DNA of 38,682 nt from Bacteroidales bacterium (GCA_004557825.1 SFFL01000022.1:1-38682); one strand, 5' to 3'. Positions 1 to 7,637 are shown, numbered from the stretch's first letter. Translations and numbers: made by a program. The notes: generated from the letters alone by a model not told the origin.

Positions 1-97
1 TGAAGGGGCTTGGAAATCATAAAAACAGACTCGACCGCCGTAGATCAGCAGTTGAGCCATGCTTTTGTGCTGTCCTCAATTTTTATCGGACAGCAAT
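1..97 (-). mobile_element. Possible insertion-element end, partial
   Basis: Positions 68-97 are the exact reverse complement of 38464-38493 at the other end of the window. The copy points inward to the left, so any element would extend beyond position 1. An ATG at 58-60 on the minus strand opens a frame that stays open to the window edge (it begins MAQLLIYGGR); a stop codon lies just upstream of it. This could be the start of a transposase, but 20 residues are not enough to recognise one. The repeat has its own hairpin (GCTGTCC/GGACAGC). The insertion-element reading rests on repeat symmetry and on the broken gene at the other end. Confidence 0.4.
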
Positions 98-125
98 AAT
101 TTAATCTATTGCTGTCCGATAAAAA
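80..125. repeat. 18-bp perfect inverted repeat, 10-bp spacer
   Basis: Positions 80-97 and 108-125 are perfect reverse complements separated by AATTTAATCT. Each arm equals the outer 18 bp of the terminal repeat found at 38464. The structure could be two element ends facing each other, the right one being only a remnant, or a stable hairpin acting as a terminator. The 10-bp spacer could be a target duplication, but it does not match the 10 bp next to the right-hand copy. Confidence 0.6.
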
Positions 126-136
126 GTAATAAAAAA

Positions 137-262
137 GTTTGTCTCCGTAAAATTTAAAATAGCAAAAATGCTTGTCTCCGTAAAATTCAAAACGGGGGAA
201 ATGCTTGTCTACGTAAAATTTAAAACGGCAAAAAAGCTTGTATCCGTAAAATTCAAAATGGA
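137..262. repeat. 33-bp tandem array, four copies
   Basis: Units begin at 137, 170, 203 and 236, exactly 33 bp apart, with a core of GTCTCCGTAAAATT followed by CAAAACGG or TAAAACGG. The CCGT and ACGG ends make each unit partly palindromic. On the minus strand one frame is open through the array and repeats an 11-residue pattern (FEFYGDKHFCY), but it has no plausible start of its own. The array lies just beyond the 3' end of the hydrolase gene. There are no unique spacers, so it is not CRISPR. Confidence 0.85.
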
Positions 263-276
263 GAATGGGTGTGGAT

Positions 277-1350
277 TTACAGGGTTTTGCGAAGGAAGCG
301 GAACATTGTAGCATAGACGGCGCGGCGGATGCGCGGGCGCGAAAGCACGAGGTCGTGCAGGCCGCTGTCGACAGTGGCCTCGGTAAGTCCGGCATGGCCG
401 AGGCGACGTCCGCGCGAAGAGATGGAATCAACATTCAGCACCAGGTCGCCGCTGAACGCTTTGTCGTCCCACTTCTCAAGCTGCACCGAGCGGCGCGAGT
501 GCATCAGCAGAATGGGTACAGCTATCTTCCGGCCATCCTTCATCAGCAGTTTCTGCCCTTGATTGATGGCGCGCACCCAGCCCAGCGTCACCGGCGCCGG
601 ATGCAGGAGTTTCAATGTGGTGTCGAACTGCCATTCGCCGTGCTTGCCCTTCAGCAGCGACTCGCCATAGATGCTGTTGTCGCCCTGCGAAATCTCAACA
701 TTCGGCAGCCATCTGCCCAGCCACGCTGCAGCAGGGATAAGCACCTTGCGGTAAAAGCCAGTAAAATTCCAGTCGAGAAACGGACTATTGAGTATCAGCG
801 CCCTAATGTAGGGCGACGGCGCCTCCGCCATATAAAGAGCCGTAATGAGGCCGCCGGTGGAGTGTCCCATCAGCGCAATTTCTTCTACGCCGTCGCGGTG
901 CATCTGCATTATTGCGGAATCAATGTCGGGGAAGTATTCGTTGAGATTCCGCACATCGTAGCGCCGTTGGCCGGGGCGCAATGAACGTCCATATCTCCGC
1001 AGGTCCACTGCATAAAAAGCATAACCGGAATCGCAGAACTCCATTCCCATCGAATCCTGAAAAAAGTAATCATTGTAGCCGTGAACATACAGCACACCCC
1101 TACGGGGCACCGCAACCGCAGAGTCCCCGCGGAATGTACCACGACTTTGCTTACAGGCTACCGACTCGTCGGAGGGCAACAGCCGCACAACTGTGCTGAC
1201 CACCGGCCCCTGATAGTCGGTGCCCTGATTCACAGTGCGCTCTTCAAAGCCCTCTCTGCCAAGCAGCGGGTCGGCCACCCACGATCCCAGCAACATAGCC
1301 AGCATCACCGCGGGCAGCAATATCATATAATTACCTCTATTTCTTTTCAT
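277..1350 (-). CDS. Alpha/beta hydrolase, serine aminopeptidase S33 type
   Basis: This 357-residue protein has a hydrophobic N-terminus (about residues 8-28), so it is probably membrane-anchored or exported. The HGY at 90-92 fits the oxyanion-hole region, GHSTGG at 162-167 carries the nucleophile Ser164, and GLHDL near the C-terminus supplies the likely catalytic His332, as in the monoacylglycerol lipase/Hydrolase_4 family. The acidic member is probably an Asp near 308. The substrate cannot be told; a lysophospholipase or ester hydrolase is likely. A -7 box lies upstream at 1396-1403, giving a leader of about 40 nt. The gene stands alone, with 33-bp arrays on both sides. Confidence 0.85.
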   Translation of the reverse strand: MKRNRGNYMILLPAVMLAMLLGSWVADPLLGREGFEERTVNQGTDYQGPVVSTVVRLLPSDESVACKQSRGTFRGDSAVAVPRRGVLYVHGYNDYFFQDSMGMEFCDSGYAFYAVDLRRYGRSLRPGQRRYDVRNLNEYFPDIDSAIMQMHRDGVEEIALMGHSTGGLITALYMAEAPSPYIRALILNSPFLDWNFTGFYRKVLIPAAAWLGRWLPNVEISQGDNSIYGESLLKGKHGEWQFDTTLKLLHPAPVTLGWVRAINQGQKLLMKDGRKIAVPILLMHSRRSVQLEKWDDKAFSGDLVLNVDSISSRGRRLGHAGLTEATVDSGLHDLVLSRPRIRRAVYATMFRFLRKTL

Positions 1351-1395
1351 TACGCTATCAATAAATCTATTACATCGTTAACTCCTATCCAATTG

Positions 1396-1403
1396 CAAAG
1401 TTA
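1396..1403 (-). promoter_or_regulatory. -7 promoter box of the hydrolase gene
   Basis: TAACTTTG on the minus strand matches the Bacteroidota TAnnTTTG consensus, about 46 bp before the start codon. Confidence 0.6.
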
Positions 1404-1477
1404 ACTATTAATTTAACAAAACAAAAGCGCCACAAGTTGCCCCACCCTCAACATTCGCCCCCTCCTCCAATAAAAAT

Positions 1478-1600
1478 GTGAGAAAATGGAGGTTTTTCCA
1501 AAAATAAAAAGTGAGAATTTGGAGGTTTCCGCAAAAATAAAAAGTGAGAAAATGGAGGTTTTCGCAAAAATAAATTTTGAGGAAATGGAGGTACAGCCTA
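1478..1600. repeat. 33-bp tandem array, four copies
   Basis: Units begin at 1478, 1511, 1544 and 1577, again exactly 33 bp apart, with a core like GTGAGAAAATGGAGGTTT followed by CGCAAAAATAAAAA. The sequence is unrelated to the array at 137-262. The fourth unit is the most diverged. It occupies the intergenic region between the divergent hydrolase and U32 genes, upstream of both. The minus strand reads as an 11-residue repeat (KPPFSHFLFLR), with no supported start. Confidence 0.85.
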
Positions 1601-1681
1601 TAATAAAATTGCTAATATGCTAATTTTAAGCATTTTACACAACACAATAAAGTTTACATAGGGTATGTGCGAAAATTTGTG

Positions 1682-1689
1682 TAATTTTG
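1682..1689 (+). promoter_or_regulatory. -7 promoter box of the U32 gene
   Basis: TAATTTTG matches TAnnTTTG, 14 bp before the ATG at 1704. The implied leader is very short, under 10 nt. Either the mRNA is nearly leaderless or this box is not the one used. Confidence 0.45.
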
Positions 1690-1703
1690 AGGTCTGAAAA
1701 GCT

Positions 1704-3620
1704 ATGAAAAAAAATTCTCTGCGATATATAGAGCTGCTGGCACCGGCGCGCGATGCCGCGACCGCGATGGCCGCCATCGACCACGGCGCCGATGCAGTGT
1801 ATATGGGCAGTCCGGCGTTCGGTGCCCGTGCACAGGCCGGCAACTCCCTGGCCGATGTGGAGGCCGTGGCCCGGTATGCCCACCGCTTCGGCGCACGCCT
1901 CTACGTCACTGTCAATACAATTCTCTACAACGACGAGCTCAAGCGGGCACAGGAGCTCGTTTGGGATTTGTGGCGCGCCGGGGTAGACGCCATCATCGTG
2001 CAGGACCTGGCGCTGACACGCCTCTCCCTACCTCCTATCGCCCTCCACGCTTCCACGCAGTGCGATATCCGTACACCGCAGAAGGCTCGCTTTCTCGAGC
2101 AATGCGGCTTCACCCGCCTTGTGCTCGCCCGCGAGCTCACCGTTGATGAAATCCGCGCCATCCGCCAGACCGTGAGCGCCGACCTTGAAGTGTTTGTTCA
2201 CGGGGCTCTCTGCGTGAGCTACAGCGGTGATTGCCAGGCAAGTTACGCAATCACAGGCCGAAGCGCCAACCGCGGCGAATGCTGCCAGGTGTGCCGCTTC
2301 AAATTCGACCTCGAAGATGCCGACGGCAACAAACTCGTGCGCGGCAAGCATCTGCTCTCGCTCCGCGATATGAACCGCCTCGGCCACCTCGAAGAGCTAC
2401 TCGATGCCGGAGTCTGCTCGCTCAAAATCGAGGGACGCCTCAAGGATGCCGCCTACGTGAAGAATGTCACCGGAGCCTACCGCCGGGAGCTTGACCGGAT
2501 TATCGCCGCGCATCCCGATCGCTACCGCCGGGCATCCTCCGGCTTTTCGTCGCTCACATTCGACCCTGACCCGGCGCAAGGATTCAACCGCGGCTTCACC
2601 GACTATTTCTTCCGCCAGCCGCAACCTGCAGCCGGCACGCTGGCCACATTCAAGTCGCCCAAATGGATTGGCACGCCCTTGGCCACGGTGCTTCGCAAAG
2701 CGGGCAACGCCCTCATTGTCAGGGCCGACGCACCACTGAGCAACGGCGACGGCCTGGGCTACTACTCCCCTTCCGGAGAATTTGTGGGCTTCCGCCTAAA
2801 CCGCGTCGAGGGCAACCGCATCTACCCGCTTGGCGATGCCAACCCGCTGCCCGGCACGCGCCTCTACCGCAACTCCGACAAGCTCCGCAACGACCTGCTG
2901 GCAGGTCGCACGGCTCAGCGCAAAATCCCTGTCGACGTTGTCCTGGAAAAACGCAACGACCAGCTTTGCCTCACCCTCACCGATGCCGACGGTCACTTTG
3001 CCACCGCCGCCGAGCAGACTGAATGGCCGCAGGCCCGTACCCCTCAGCTGGAGCGACGCCGCAAAGAGCTGGAAAAGCTTGGCGACACCATTTTCTCGGC
3101 GGCCGACATCGACGACCGCTGCGGCGACTCATTCATCCCGGCCTCCACGCTGTCGCGCCTGCGTCGCGAGGCCGTGACGCTGTTAGAAATGGCCCGCGAA
3201 GCTGCCCGACAGACCGAAAAACCGGGCAAACCGGCCGCTGAAATCGCGCTCCCTGAGGGGCACGTTCTCTCGCGCCACGACAATATCGCCAACGATATCG
3301 CCGCCGGATTTTATGCCTCTCTTACCGGCACAACAGCCGACCGGATTCCCCGCGCCATAGAACTGACCGGCGAAGATTCCGCCGCCGAAACAGAGAGAAA
3401 AGAGTATGGAGCGAAAGGGATACATAGCAAAGAGCAGGGCACGCGCGTAATGCAGACACGCTACTGCCTGCGCCGCGAAATGGGCTGCTGTCTGAAAACG
3501 GCCGCCGGCAAATCACTCCCCTCCCCGCTCTACCTGCAGTCCGACGCGCACCGTTTCCGCCTCGACTTCGACTGCGCCAGGTGCAGTATGCTCCTCATCC
3601 ACCTTCCCCACAAAAGCTAA
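1704..3620 (+). CDS. Peptidase U32 family protein, RlhA-like
   Basis: This 638-residue protein opens with the U32 signature: the LLAPARD start, then EVFVHGALCVSYSGDCQAS at about 162-180. Cysteines at 170, 177, 193/194 and 197 fit the iron-sulfur ligands known in this family, and a second cysteine group (YCLRREMGCC, CARC) lies near the C-terminus. The length and the long C-terminal half match E. coli RlhA (YdcP), which acts in hydroxylation of 23S rRNA C2501, rather than the shorter TrhP or UbiU/UbiV proteins. Despite the family name, these are RNA- or quinone-modifying proteins. The gene converges on the porin with only 5 bp between the stop codons. RlhA versus another U32 subtype is inferred from length. 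Confidence 0.85.
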   Translation: MKKNSLRYIELLAPARDAATAMAAIDHGADAVYMGSPAFGARAQAGNSLADVEAVARYAHRFGARLYVTVNTILYNDELKRAQELVWDLWRAGVDAIIVQDLALTRLSLPPIALHASTQCDIRTPQKARFLEQCGFTRLVLARELTVDEIRAIRQTVSADLEVFVHGALCVSYSGDCQASYAITGRSANRGECCQVCRFKFDLEDADGNKLVRGKHLLSLRDMNRLGHLEELLDAGVCSLKIEGRLKDAAYVKNVTGAYRRELDRIIAAHPDRYRRASSGFSSLTFDPDPAQGFNRGFTDYFFRQPQPAAGTLATFKSPKWIGTPLATVLRKAGNALIVRADAPLSNGDGLGYYSPSGEFVGFRLNRVEGNRIYPLGDANPLPGTRLYRNSDKLRNDLLAGRTAQRKIPVDVVLEKRNDQLCLTLTDADGHFATAAEQTEWPQARTPQLERRRKELEKLGDTIFSAADIDDRCGDSFIPASTLSRLRREAVTLLEMAREAARQTEKPGKPAAEIALPEGHVLSRHDNIANDIAAGFYASLTGTTADRIPRAIELTGEDSAAETERKEYGAKGIHSKEQGTRVMQTRYCLRREMGCCLKTAAGKSLPSPLYLQSDAHRFRLDFDCARCSMLLIHLPHKS

Positions 3621-3625
3621 CGCTA

Positions 3626-4714
3626 TCAGAACGACACCACTACTTCGGCACAGATTTTGTCGCCGAGGCCGCGGGGTGCGCTTACGCCGTGACGGTAGAA
3701 ATATTTCTCAAAATCAAGGATAAACTCCGCCTTCACCTTCTTCACATTGCAGCGCACCGACGCGCCGAAGGTCATACGCTGCCGTTCGGGGTCGTCTGTC
3801 AGCAGCACGCCATTGTCGTCGGGTTTGCCGGTGGAGTGGTTGCCCATATAATCCCAGCGGCCGTGGAAATTCAGCACATTGAAGGGATACCAGCGCACCG
3901 GCACATCGTAGGAGGCGAATGCCACCGCGGCATTCACATCGCGGTATGCATTCTTGCAATAGTGAAGATGCTGATATTCAGCCTCTAACAGCAAGCGGTC
4001 GCGGCGCCACGCCACCGACCCGTCGGCCACATTGAGGCGCACGCCATAGGGATACATCGACAGGAAGCTGCCCGACAGGGTGAACTCGCCCAGCCGGTAG
4101 CTGGCCTTCCCGGCAAAGTCGAATTCCTTCTGCCATACATCCTGGTTGGTTCCGGTGGCGGAATTGAACATACCCACATCCACCGTGAGCGGTATTTTTT
4201 TACCTACATACGAGAACTGCACACCCACTGCGCGCAGGTTGGCCATATTCTTGGCCAGGAATGACCGGTTTGCAAAAATATATGTGCCGGGGCCGCGGAA
4301 AATATCCACACCGAACGGCACCCTGAACCGGCCGAATTTCACCGCCCACTCAGGCTTGAAATACCAGCGTGCCCAGGCGTCGAGAAAAGTGAAACTCCCC
4401 TTGTTGCTCAGGTCGACACGCACATAATAGTCGATTTCCGGCACAATGTAGCCCTTCATGAGCACACGCATATTGCGCACCTGAAAGCGCGATTCATAGC
4501 CATCTTCCCACTCCCCTTCGTAACGGCCGCGAAACACGCCGTGAATCTGCGGCACACGATTGCAGGGCGCATTCAGCCGCTGCTCGAATTTCGCCCAGGC
4601 CGAAAGCGAATCCGCCTCTGCTACCTTGGCATCCTCGGCCGATTCGGCAGCAGCCGCGCTGCAAGCAATCATTGCGGCACCCAGCAATGCAAGTATCTTA
4701 TTCTTCAGCATCAA
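3626..4714 (-). CDS. Phosphate-selective porin O/P family outer-membrane protein
   Basis: This 362-residue protein has a signal peptide (about residues 1-22, ending CSAAAAES), many alternating hydrophobic strands and a C-terminal Phe (VVVSF), as expected of an outer-membrane barrel. The strand order, with RFQVRNMRVLMKGYI, YYVRVDLS and VKFGRFRVPFG, matches the OprO/OprP (porin O/P) family in Bacteroidota. It would pass anions such as phosphate or pyrophosphate; substrate specificity cannot be read from sequence. The start is at 4714 or at the second Met, 4711. It lies 30 bp after rlmB on the same strand, so the two are probably co-transcribed. Confidence 0.85.
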   Translation of the reverse strand: MMLKNKILALLGAAMIACSAAAAESAEDAKVAEADSLSAWAKFEQRLNAPCNRVPQIHGVFRGRYEGEWEDGYESRFQVRNMRVLMKGYIVPEIDYYVRVDLSNKGSFTFLDAWARWYFKPEWAVKFGRFRVPFGVDIFRGPGTYIFANRSFLAKNMANLRAVGVQFSYVGKKIPLTVDVGMFNSATGTNQDVWQKEFDFAGKASYRLGEFTLSGSFLSMYPYGVRLNVADGSVAWRRDRLLLEAEYQHLHYCKNAYRDVNAAVAFASYDVPVRWYPFNVLNFHGRWDYMGNHSTGKPDDNGVLLTDDPERQRMTFGASVRCNVKKVKAEFILDFEKYFYRHGVSAPRGLGDKICAEVVVSF

Positions 4715-4744
4715 ATAATCTTTTCGTTAACGCCTGCCCTGACT

Positions 4745-5500
4745 TCATTCATATCTGGACGTCTGCAACCGCTGACGCACCACCTCATAAATCATTACGC
4801 CGGCAGCCACCGACACATTCAGTGAACCGATATTGCCCAGCTGCGGGATGGCAGCCAACGTATCGCTCAGACGGAGGATTTCCGGCGAAATGCCCACATC
4901 CTCGGCGCCCATAACCACGGCCACCGGCCCGGTATAGTCGCCCTCGGCGTAGTTGCGGGCACCCTTTTCGGTGGCGCTCACTATGCTGTAGCCATTATCC
5001 TTGAGAAACTTAACAGCGCCAAGAATCGACTTCTCGCGACACACAGGCAGATAATTCAGCGCCCCGGCCGAAGTCTTCATTGCGTCGGCATTCACGCCCA
5101 CTCCGCCACGCTCGGGAATCACAATGGCATCCACCCCGGCGCACTCGCAGGTACGGGCAATAGCACCGAAATTCCGCACGTCGGTCACCCCATCGAGCAG
5201 AACCACAAACGGAAGCTTTCCCTCCTCGTAAAGCTGCGGCACAAGCACGTCGAGCGAACTGTAGCTCACCGCCGAGAAGATGGCAAGCACACCCTGATGA
5301 TTCCTGCGCGTAATGCGGTCGATGCGTTCGGCCGGCACACGCTGAAGCACAACGCCATAACGATGCGCTACATCGAAAAAATCCCTGGCCAAGTCGCCCG
5401 ACAAATCCTTGCGCACAAGCACCTTGTCGATGTCCCGGCCCGATTCAATCGCCTCAATTACAGCTCTGAGGCCATAAATATATTCATTCTTATCCAGCAT
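4745..5500 (-). CDS. rlmB: 23S rRNA (guanosine-2'-O-)-methyltransferase RlmB
   Basis: This 251-residue SpoU/TrmH-fold methyltransferase methylates the 2'-hydroxyl of G2251 in 23S rRNA using S-adenosylmethionine. The N-terminal substrate-binding domain begins YIYGLRAVIEAI. The three SPOUT motifs are visible: NFGAIARTCECAGVDAIVI, VMGAEDVGISPEILRLSD and the knot motif IGSLNVSVAAGVMIYE. Length is normal for RlmB. A -7 box lies at 5520-5527, about 20 bp upstream, and the porin gene follows. Confidence 0.93.
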   Translation of the reverse strand: MLDKNEYIYGLRAVIEAIESGRDIDKVLVRKDLSGDLARDFFDVAHRYGVVLQRVPAERIDRITRRNHQGVLAIFSAVSYSSLDVLVPQLYEEGKLPFVVLLDGVTDVRNFGAIARTCECAGVDAIVIPERGGVGVNADAMKTSAGALNYLPVCREKSILGAVKFLKDNGYSIVSATEKGARNYAEGDYTGPVAVVMGAEDVGISPEILRLSDTLAAIPQLGNIGSLNVSVAAGVMIYEVVRQRLQTSRYE

Positions 5501-5519
5501 ACGATATCGTTTTCACCTG

Positions 5520-5527
5520 CAAAGTTA
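5520..5527 (-). promoter_or_regulatory. -7 promoter box of rlmB
   Basis: TAACTTTG on the minus strand matches TAnnTTTG and lies 20 bp before the rlmB ATG. Confidence 0.6.
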
Positions 5528-5925
5528 CCACTTATCTTTGTAATTTCCGCCCTCTCCCCCTCATTATTCCACCTCCCCCCCTCCTCAAATTTATTTTGTC
5601 TTGCAAAATATTGTTCTTAACTTTACACCGCACAGCGATTGTGCAGACATATTTTAATAAAAGCGTTTCTTGCTTTATCCTTTAAAGGAAATTCACCAAA
5701 TTTTTCATAACACGAAGGAAAAGCAGTTGATTACGCTCATACTTGTCGTATATCCACACCCCGAAAAGGTAAACAGATATCCGATAGAGCGTGGGAGTGG
5801 ACTGTTTATTTCGTGTCAGGCGTTTGGCGATGCCTCCTTTAAGATAAGCAGAACATCATTCCACGCTTTCTTGTATAACAACCTAACCGTCGACATTGGG
5901 AATGGAGAAGCCACCAATCATCACA
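5528..5925. other. Intergenic stretch of 398 bp, no supported gene
   Basis: The left part is pyrimidine-rich and holds a near-match to the -7 box (TAACTTTA at about 5617). The right part is less AT-rich than most intergenic DNA here and may be a long 5' leader of the barrel gene at 5926. A short possible hairpin (AGGC/GCCT) lies around 5818-5841. A frame at 5670-5996 is open, but it runs through the signal-peptide region of the next gene in another frame and has no family resemblance, so I do not call it. Confidence 0.4.
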
Positions 5926-6423
5926 ATGAAAAAAGCATTATTGCTTCTGCCAATCTTCATCACATCACTCAGCGCATATGCGCAAGTAACAAATGAGAGC
6001 ACAATCAAGCCTTCTGATTTTTCCAACTTTCTAATTGAATATTCAGCCGATCCATCACATTTCGATACGGGATATTACGGCTTTAACATCAACGGTTACT
6101 TTGGAGACACCGGCTTTGGCGGAAGCATTGGTATGATGGCCAACTATGGTATAGTCGACGATGGAGGATTAATGTACAAATTTGGTCCCATCTACGGATA
6201 TCCAGTAAGCAAGAATTTAATGGTTGGAGCCAAATTGCGCGGTTTCATATATACATACAACTATGGTGACGAATCAAAAGTCAATGGCGGCATCACAGTT
6301 ACCCCAGGCTTGACTTTTAAGTTCGGGAAATTGCTACTGAATGCCGGATTTGAATTCGGATGGTTAAACAAAGCCAATAAATTGTATAAACAAATCGAAT
6401 TGGGTATCGGCATCCAAATCTAA
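5926..6423 (+). CDS. Small outer-membrane beta-barrel-like protein
   Basis: This 165-residue protein starts at the ATG at 5926, because a clean signal peptide begins there (MKKALLLLPIFITSLSAYAQ, cleaved after about residue 19); the in-frame ATG at 5896 would add ten charged residues in front of it. The mature part has short strands rich in Gly, Tyr and Phe with alternating hydrophobicity (YYGFNINGYFGD, YKFGPIYGYPV, GLTFKFGKLLLNAGFEFGW), like a small OmpA- or OmpW-type barrel. Function is unknown. Base composition is more AT-rich than the flanking core genes, and it lies next to the repeat-flanked toxin-antitoxin region, which may mean it is accessory DNA. Confidence 0.7.
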   Translation: MKKALLLLPIFITSLSAYAQVTNESTIKPSDFSNFLIEYSADPSHFDTGYYGFNINGYFGDTGFGGSIGMMANYGIVDDGGLMYKFGPIYGYPVSKNLMVGAKLRGFIYTYNYGDESKVNGGITVTPGLTFKFGKLLLNAGFEFGWLNKANKLYKQIELGIGIQI

Positions 6424-6435
6424 TTGAGCTGACAC

Positions 6436-6537
6436 TATTTGAATAACGAAGGCGAGGCCGCTGCCCGGTGAACGGGTGGCGGCCTCGCTGGGTTTGTAAA
6501 GTATCAAGCGCTTATTTGTAAAATATCAGATGCTTAT
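6436..6537. repeat. Long direct repeat, left copy
   Basis: Positions 6436-6530 are identical to 7492-7586 (95 of 95), and similarity continues for a few more bases after one mismatch. The two copies bracket the toxin-antitoxin genes exactly. Each contains a GC-rich hairpin followed by AT-rich 22-bp units. Confidence 0.9.
6452..6488 (+). terminator. Hairpin terminator after the barrel gene
   Basis: GCGAGGCCGC (6452-6461) pairs perfectly with GCGGCCTCGC (6479-6488), with an inner CCG/CGG pair. It starts 29 bp after the barrel gene's stop. The T-run after it is weak (TGGGTTTG). Confidence 0.65.
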
Positions 6538-6613
6538 GTAATATTAAATGCTTATTTCCTTGAAGCAATCACTCGTTACTTACAAGCCAATACCTAAAGA
6601 TAATGATAAAAAC

Positions 6614-6652
6614 TAAATAAAGACAAAAACAAAATAAAGACAAAAACAAAAA
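6614..6652. repeat. Short tandem repeat AAATAAAGACAAAAAC
   Basis: About two and a half copies of a 16-17-bp A-rich unit lie upstream of the toxin promoter. This could be slippage-derived or an upstream AT-rich promoter element. Confidence 0.6.
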
Positions 6653-6679
6653 TACACTGCGTTCGATAATATTTCCTCT

Positions 6680-6717
6680 ATATTTCATCTTTAAGTGAAA
6701 TATTTGTCGTATCTTTG
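6680..6717 (+). promoter_or_regulatory. Promoter and operator of the toxin-antitoxin pair
   Basis: A -7 box TATCTTTG lies at 6710-6717. Just upstream, TATTTCA (starting about 6680) and TGAAATA are inverted around an 8-bp centre, across the expected -33 region. Such a palindrome is a likely binding site for the HTH antitoxin, giving autorepression as in other HigBA-type modules. Confidence 0.6.
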
Positions 6718-6748
6718 CATTATAATTCCGAAAGCAAAACATTATCCT

Positions 6749-7219
6749 ATGCGCGAAGTAGAGCTTTATCTTATCCAAGATGGCGAAAATTGTACTTTAT
6801 ACACGCTACAATTTCTACGTGACATTGAATCTGAATTTGAGAAATTCATTACCAAATTCAGAGAAGATGCAGAGTATAGTGAAGACTTCTCGCATATCGC
6901 GGCATTTATCACCCGAATTGCTAAGACCGGGGCATTGGAAAGATACTTTCGACCTGAAGGACAAATGAATGATTCGGTTGTAGCCCTACCGGTAACCACC
7001 TCAAAATTAAGACTGTACTGCCTTAGGCTATCCGATAAAATTCTCGTATTAGGCAATGGAGGAGTAAAACAATCACAGCGCTACGAAGATGATCCACTAC
7101 TCAACGGATATGTTATGACCCTTCAAAAATTTGAGCGACTTCTTAAACAGGAAGTTGCCAACGGTAACGTGAACATAACTGAATCGACAATAGAAACTGA
7201 CAATATTTTTGATATATGA
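6749..7219 (+). CDS. RelE/HigB-like toxin of a type II toxin-antitoxin pair
   Basis: This 156-residue protein starts at the ATG at 6749, which follows the -7 box at 6710-6717; an earlier in-frame ATG at 6695 lies upstream of that box and so cannot be used. The sequence from EVELYLIQDGE through RYFRPEGQMNDSVVALPV and LRLYCLRLSDKILVLGNGG resembles the Gp49/RelE-superfamily toxins of Bacteroidales, which are likely ribosome-dependent mRNA interferases. The longer C-terminal tail may be accessory. It overlaps the next gene by 4 bp (ATGA), and the toxin-first order is that of higBA. The gene is more AT-rich than its neighbours and lies between 95-bp direct repeats, both signs of transfer. Catalytic activity is inferred from family and context only. 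Confidence 0.75.
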   Translation: MREVELYLIQDGENCTLYTLQFLRDIESEFEKFITKFREDAEYSEDFSHIAAFITRIAKTGALERYFRPEGQMNDSVVALPVTTSKLRLYCLRLSDKILVLGNGGVKQSQRYEDDPLLNGYVMTLQKFERLLKQEVANGNVNITESTIETDNIFDI

Positions 7220-7482
7220 AGCGTACATCGAGAACTCTTGAAGAAATGCTTGGGCCGATTCCAGCGAATATTCAAAAAGAAGTTGACCTCTCTTTTGAAA
7301 TCTCAGACCGCATAGACTCCCTTATGCGTCAACGCGGCTTATCTAAAAAGCAGTTTGCTGATGCTCTCGGTCGCCGACCGAGCGAAATTACTAAGTGGCT
7401 GAGCGGTCAGCACAACTTCACGATTGCAACTCTTGCAATGCTTTCCTCCTTCTTCGGTCAGCCAATTGTAACGGTTGGTTGA
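7216..7482 (+). CDS. XRE-type HTH antitoxin, HigA-like
   Basis: This 88-residue protein has a helix-turn-helix at about residues 43-66 (LSKKQFADALGRRPSEITKW), typical of the XRE/Cro family. It overlaps the toxin gene by 4 bp, so the two are translationally coupled. It should neutralise the toxin and repress the shared promoter through the palindrome at about 6680-6702. A terminator hairpin follows at 7508. Function comes from gene order and fold. Confidence 0.8.
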   Translation: MKRTSRTLEEMLGPIPANIQKEVDLSFEISDRIDSLMRQRGLSKKQFADALGRRPSEITKWLSGQHNFTIATLAMLSSFFGQPIVTVG

Positions 7483-7491
7483 CGTATAACG

Positions 7492-7593
7492 TATTTGAAT
7501 AACGAAGGCGAGGCCGCTGCCCGGTGAACGGGTGGCGGCCTCGCTGGGTTTGTAAAGTATCAAGCGCTTATTTGTAAAATATCAGACGCTTAT
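7492..7593. repeat. Long direct repeat, right copy
   Basis: The first 95 bp are identical to 6436-6530. The copy ends in three roughly 22-bp AT-rich units, starting TGTAAAGTATCAAGCGCTTA, that run to about 7617. Confidence 0.9.
7508..7544. terminator. Hairpin terminator after the antitoxin
   Basis: This is the same GCGAGGCCGC/GCGGCCTCGC hairpin as at 6452. It serves the antitoxin on the plus strand and may also stop transcripts from the convergent M16 peptidase gene. Confidence 0.65.
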
Positions 7594-7637
7594 TTTCTAA
7601 TGTATCAAACACTTTTCAGTGAGTGCTTGAGGTGGGA

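Noticed and set aside
137..262. CRISPR array
   Set aside because: Units are contiguous with no unique spacers, and no cas genes are present.
45..434. Open frame on the minus strand crossing the 33-bp array
   Set aside because: It starts inside the hydrolase gene in another frame and stays open only because the array period is a multiple of three. No family resemblance.
5670..5996. 108-codon open frame before the barrel protein
   Set aside because: It overlaps the signal-peptide region of the supported gene in another frame and shows no recognisable features.
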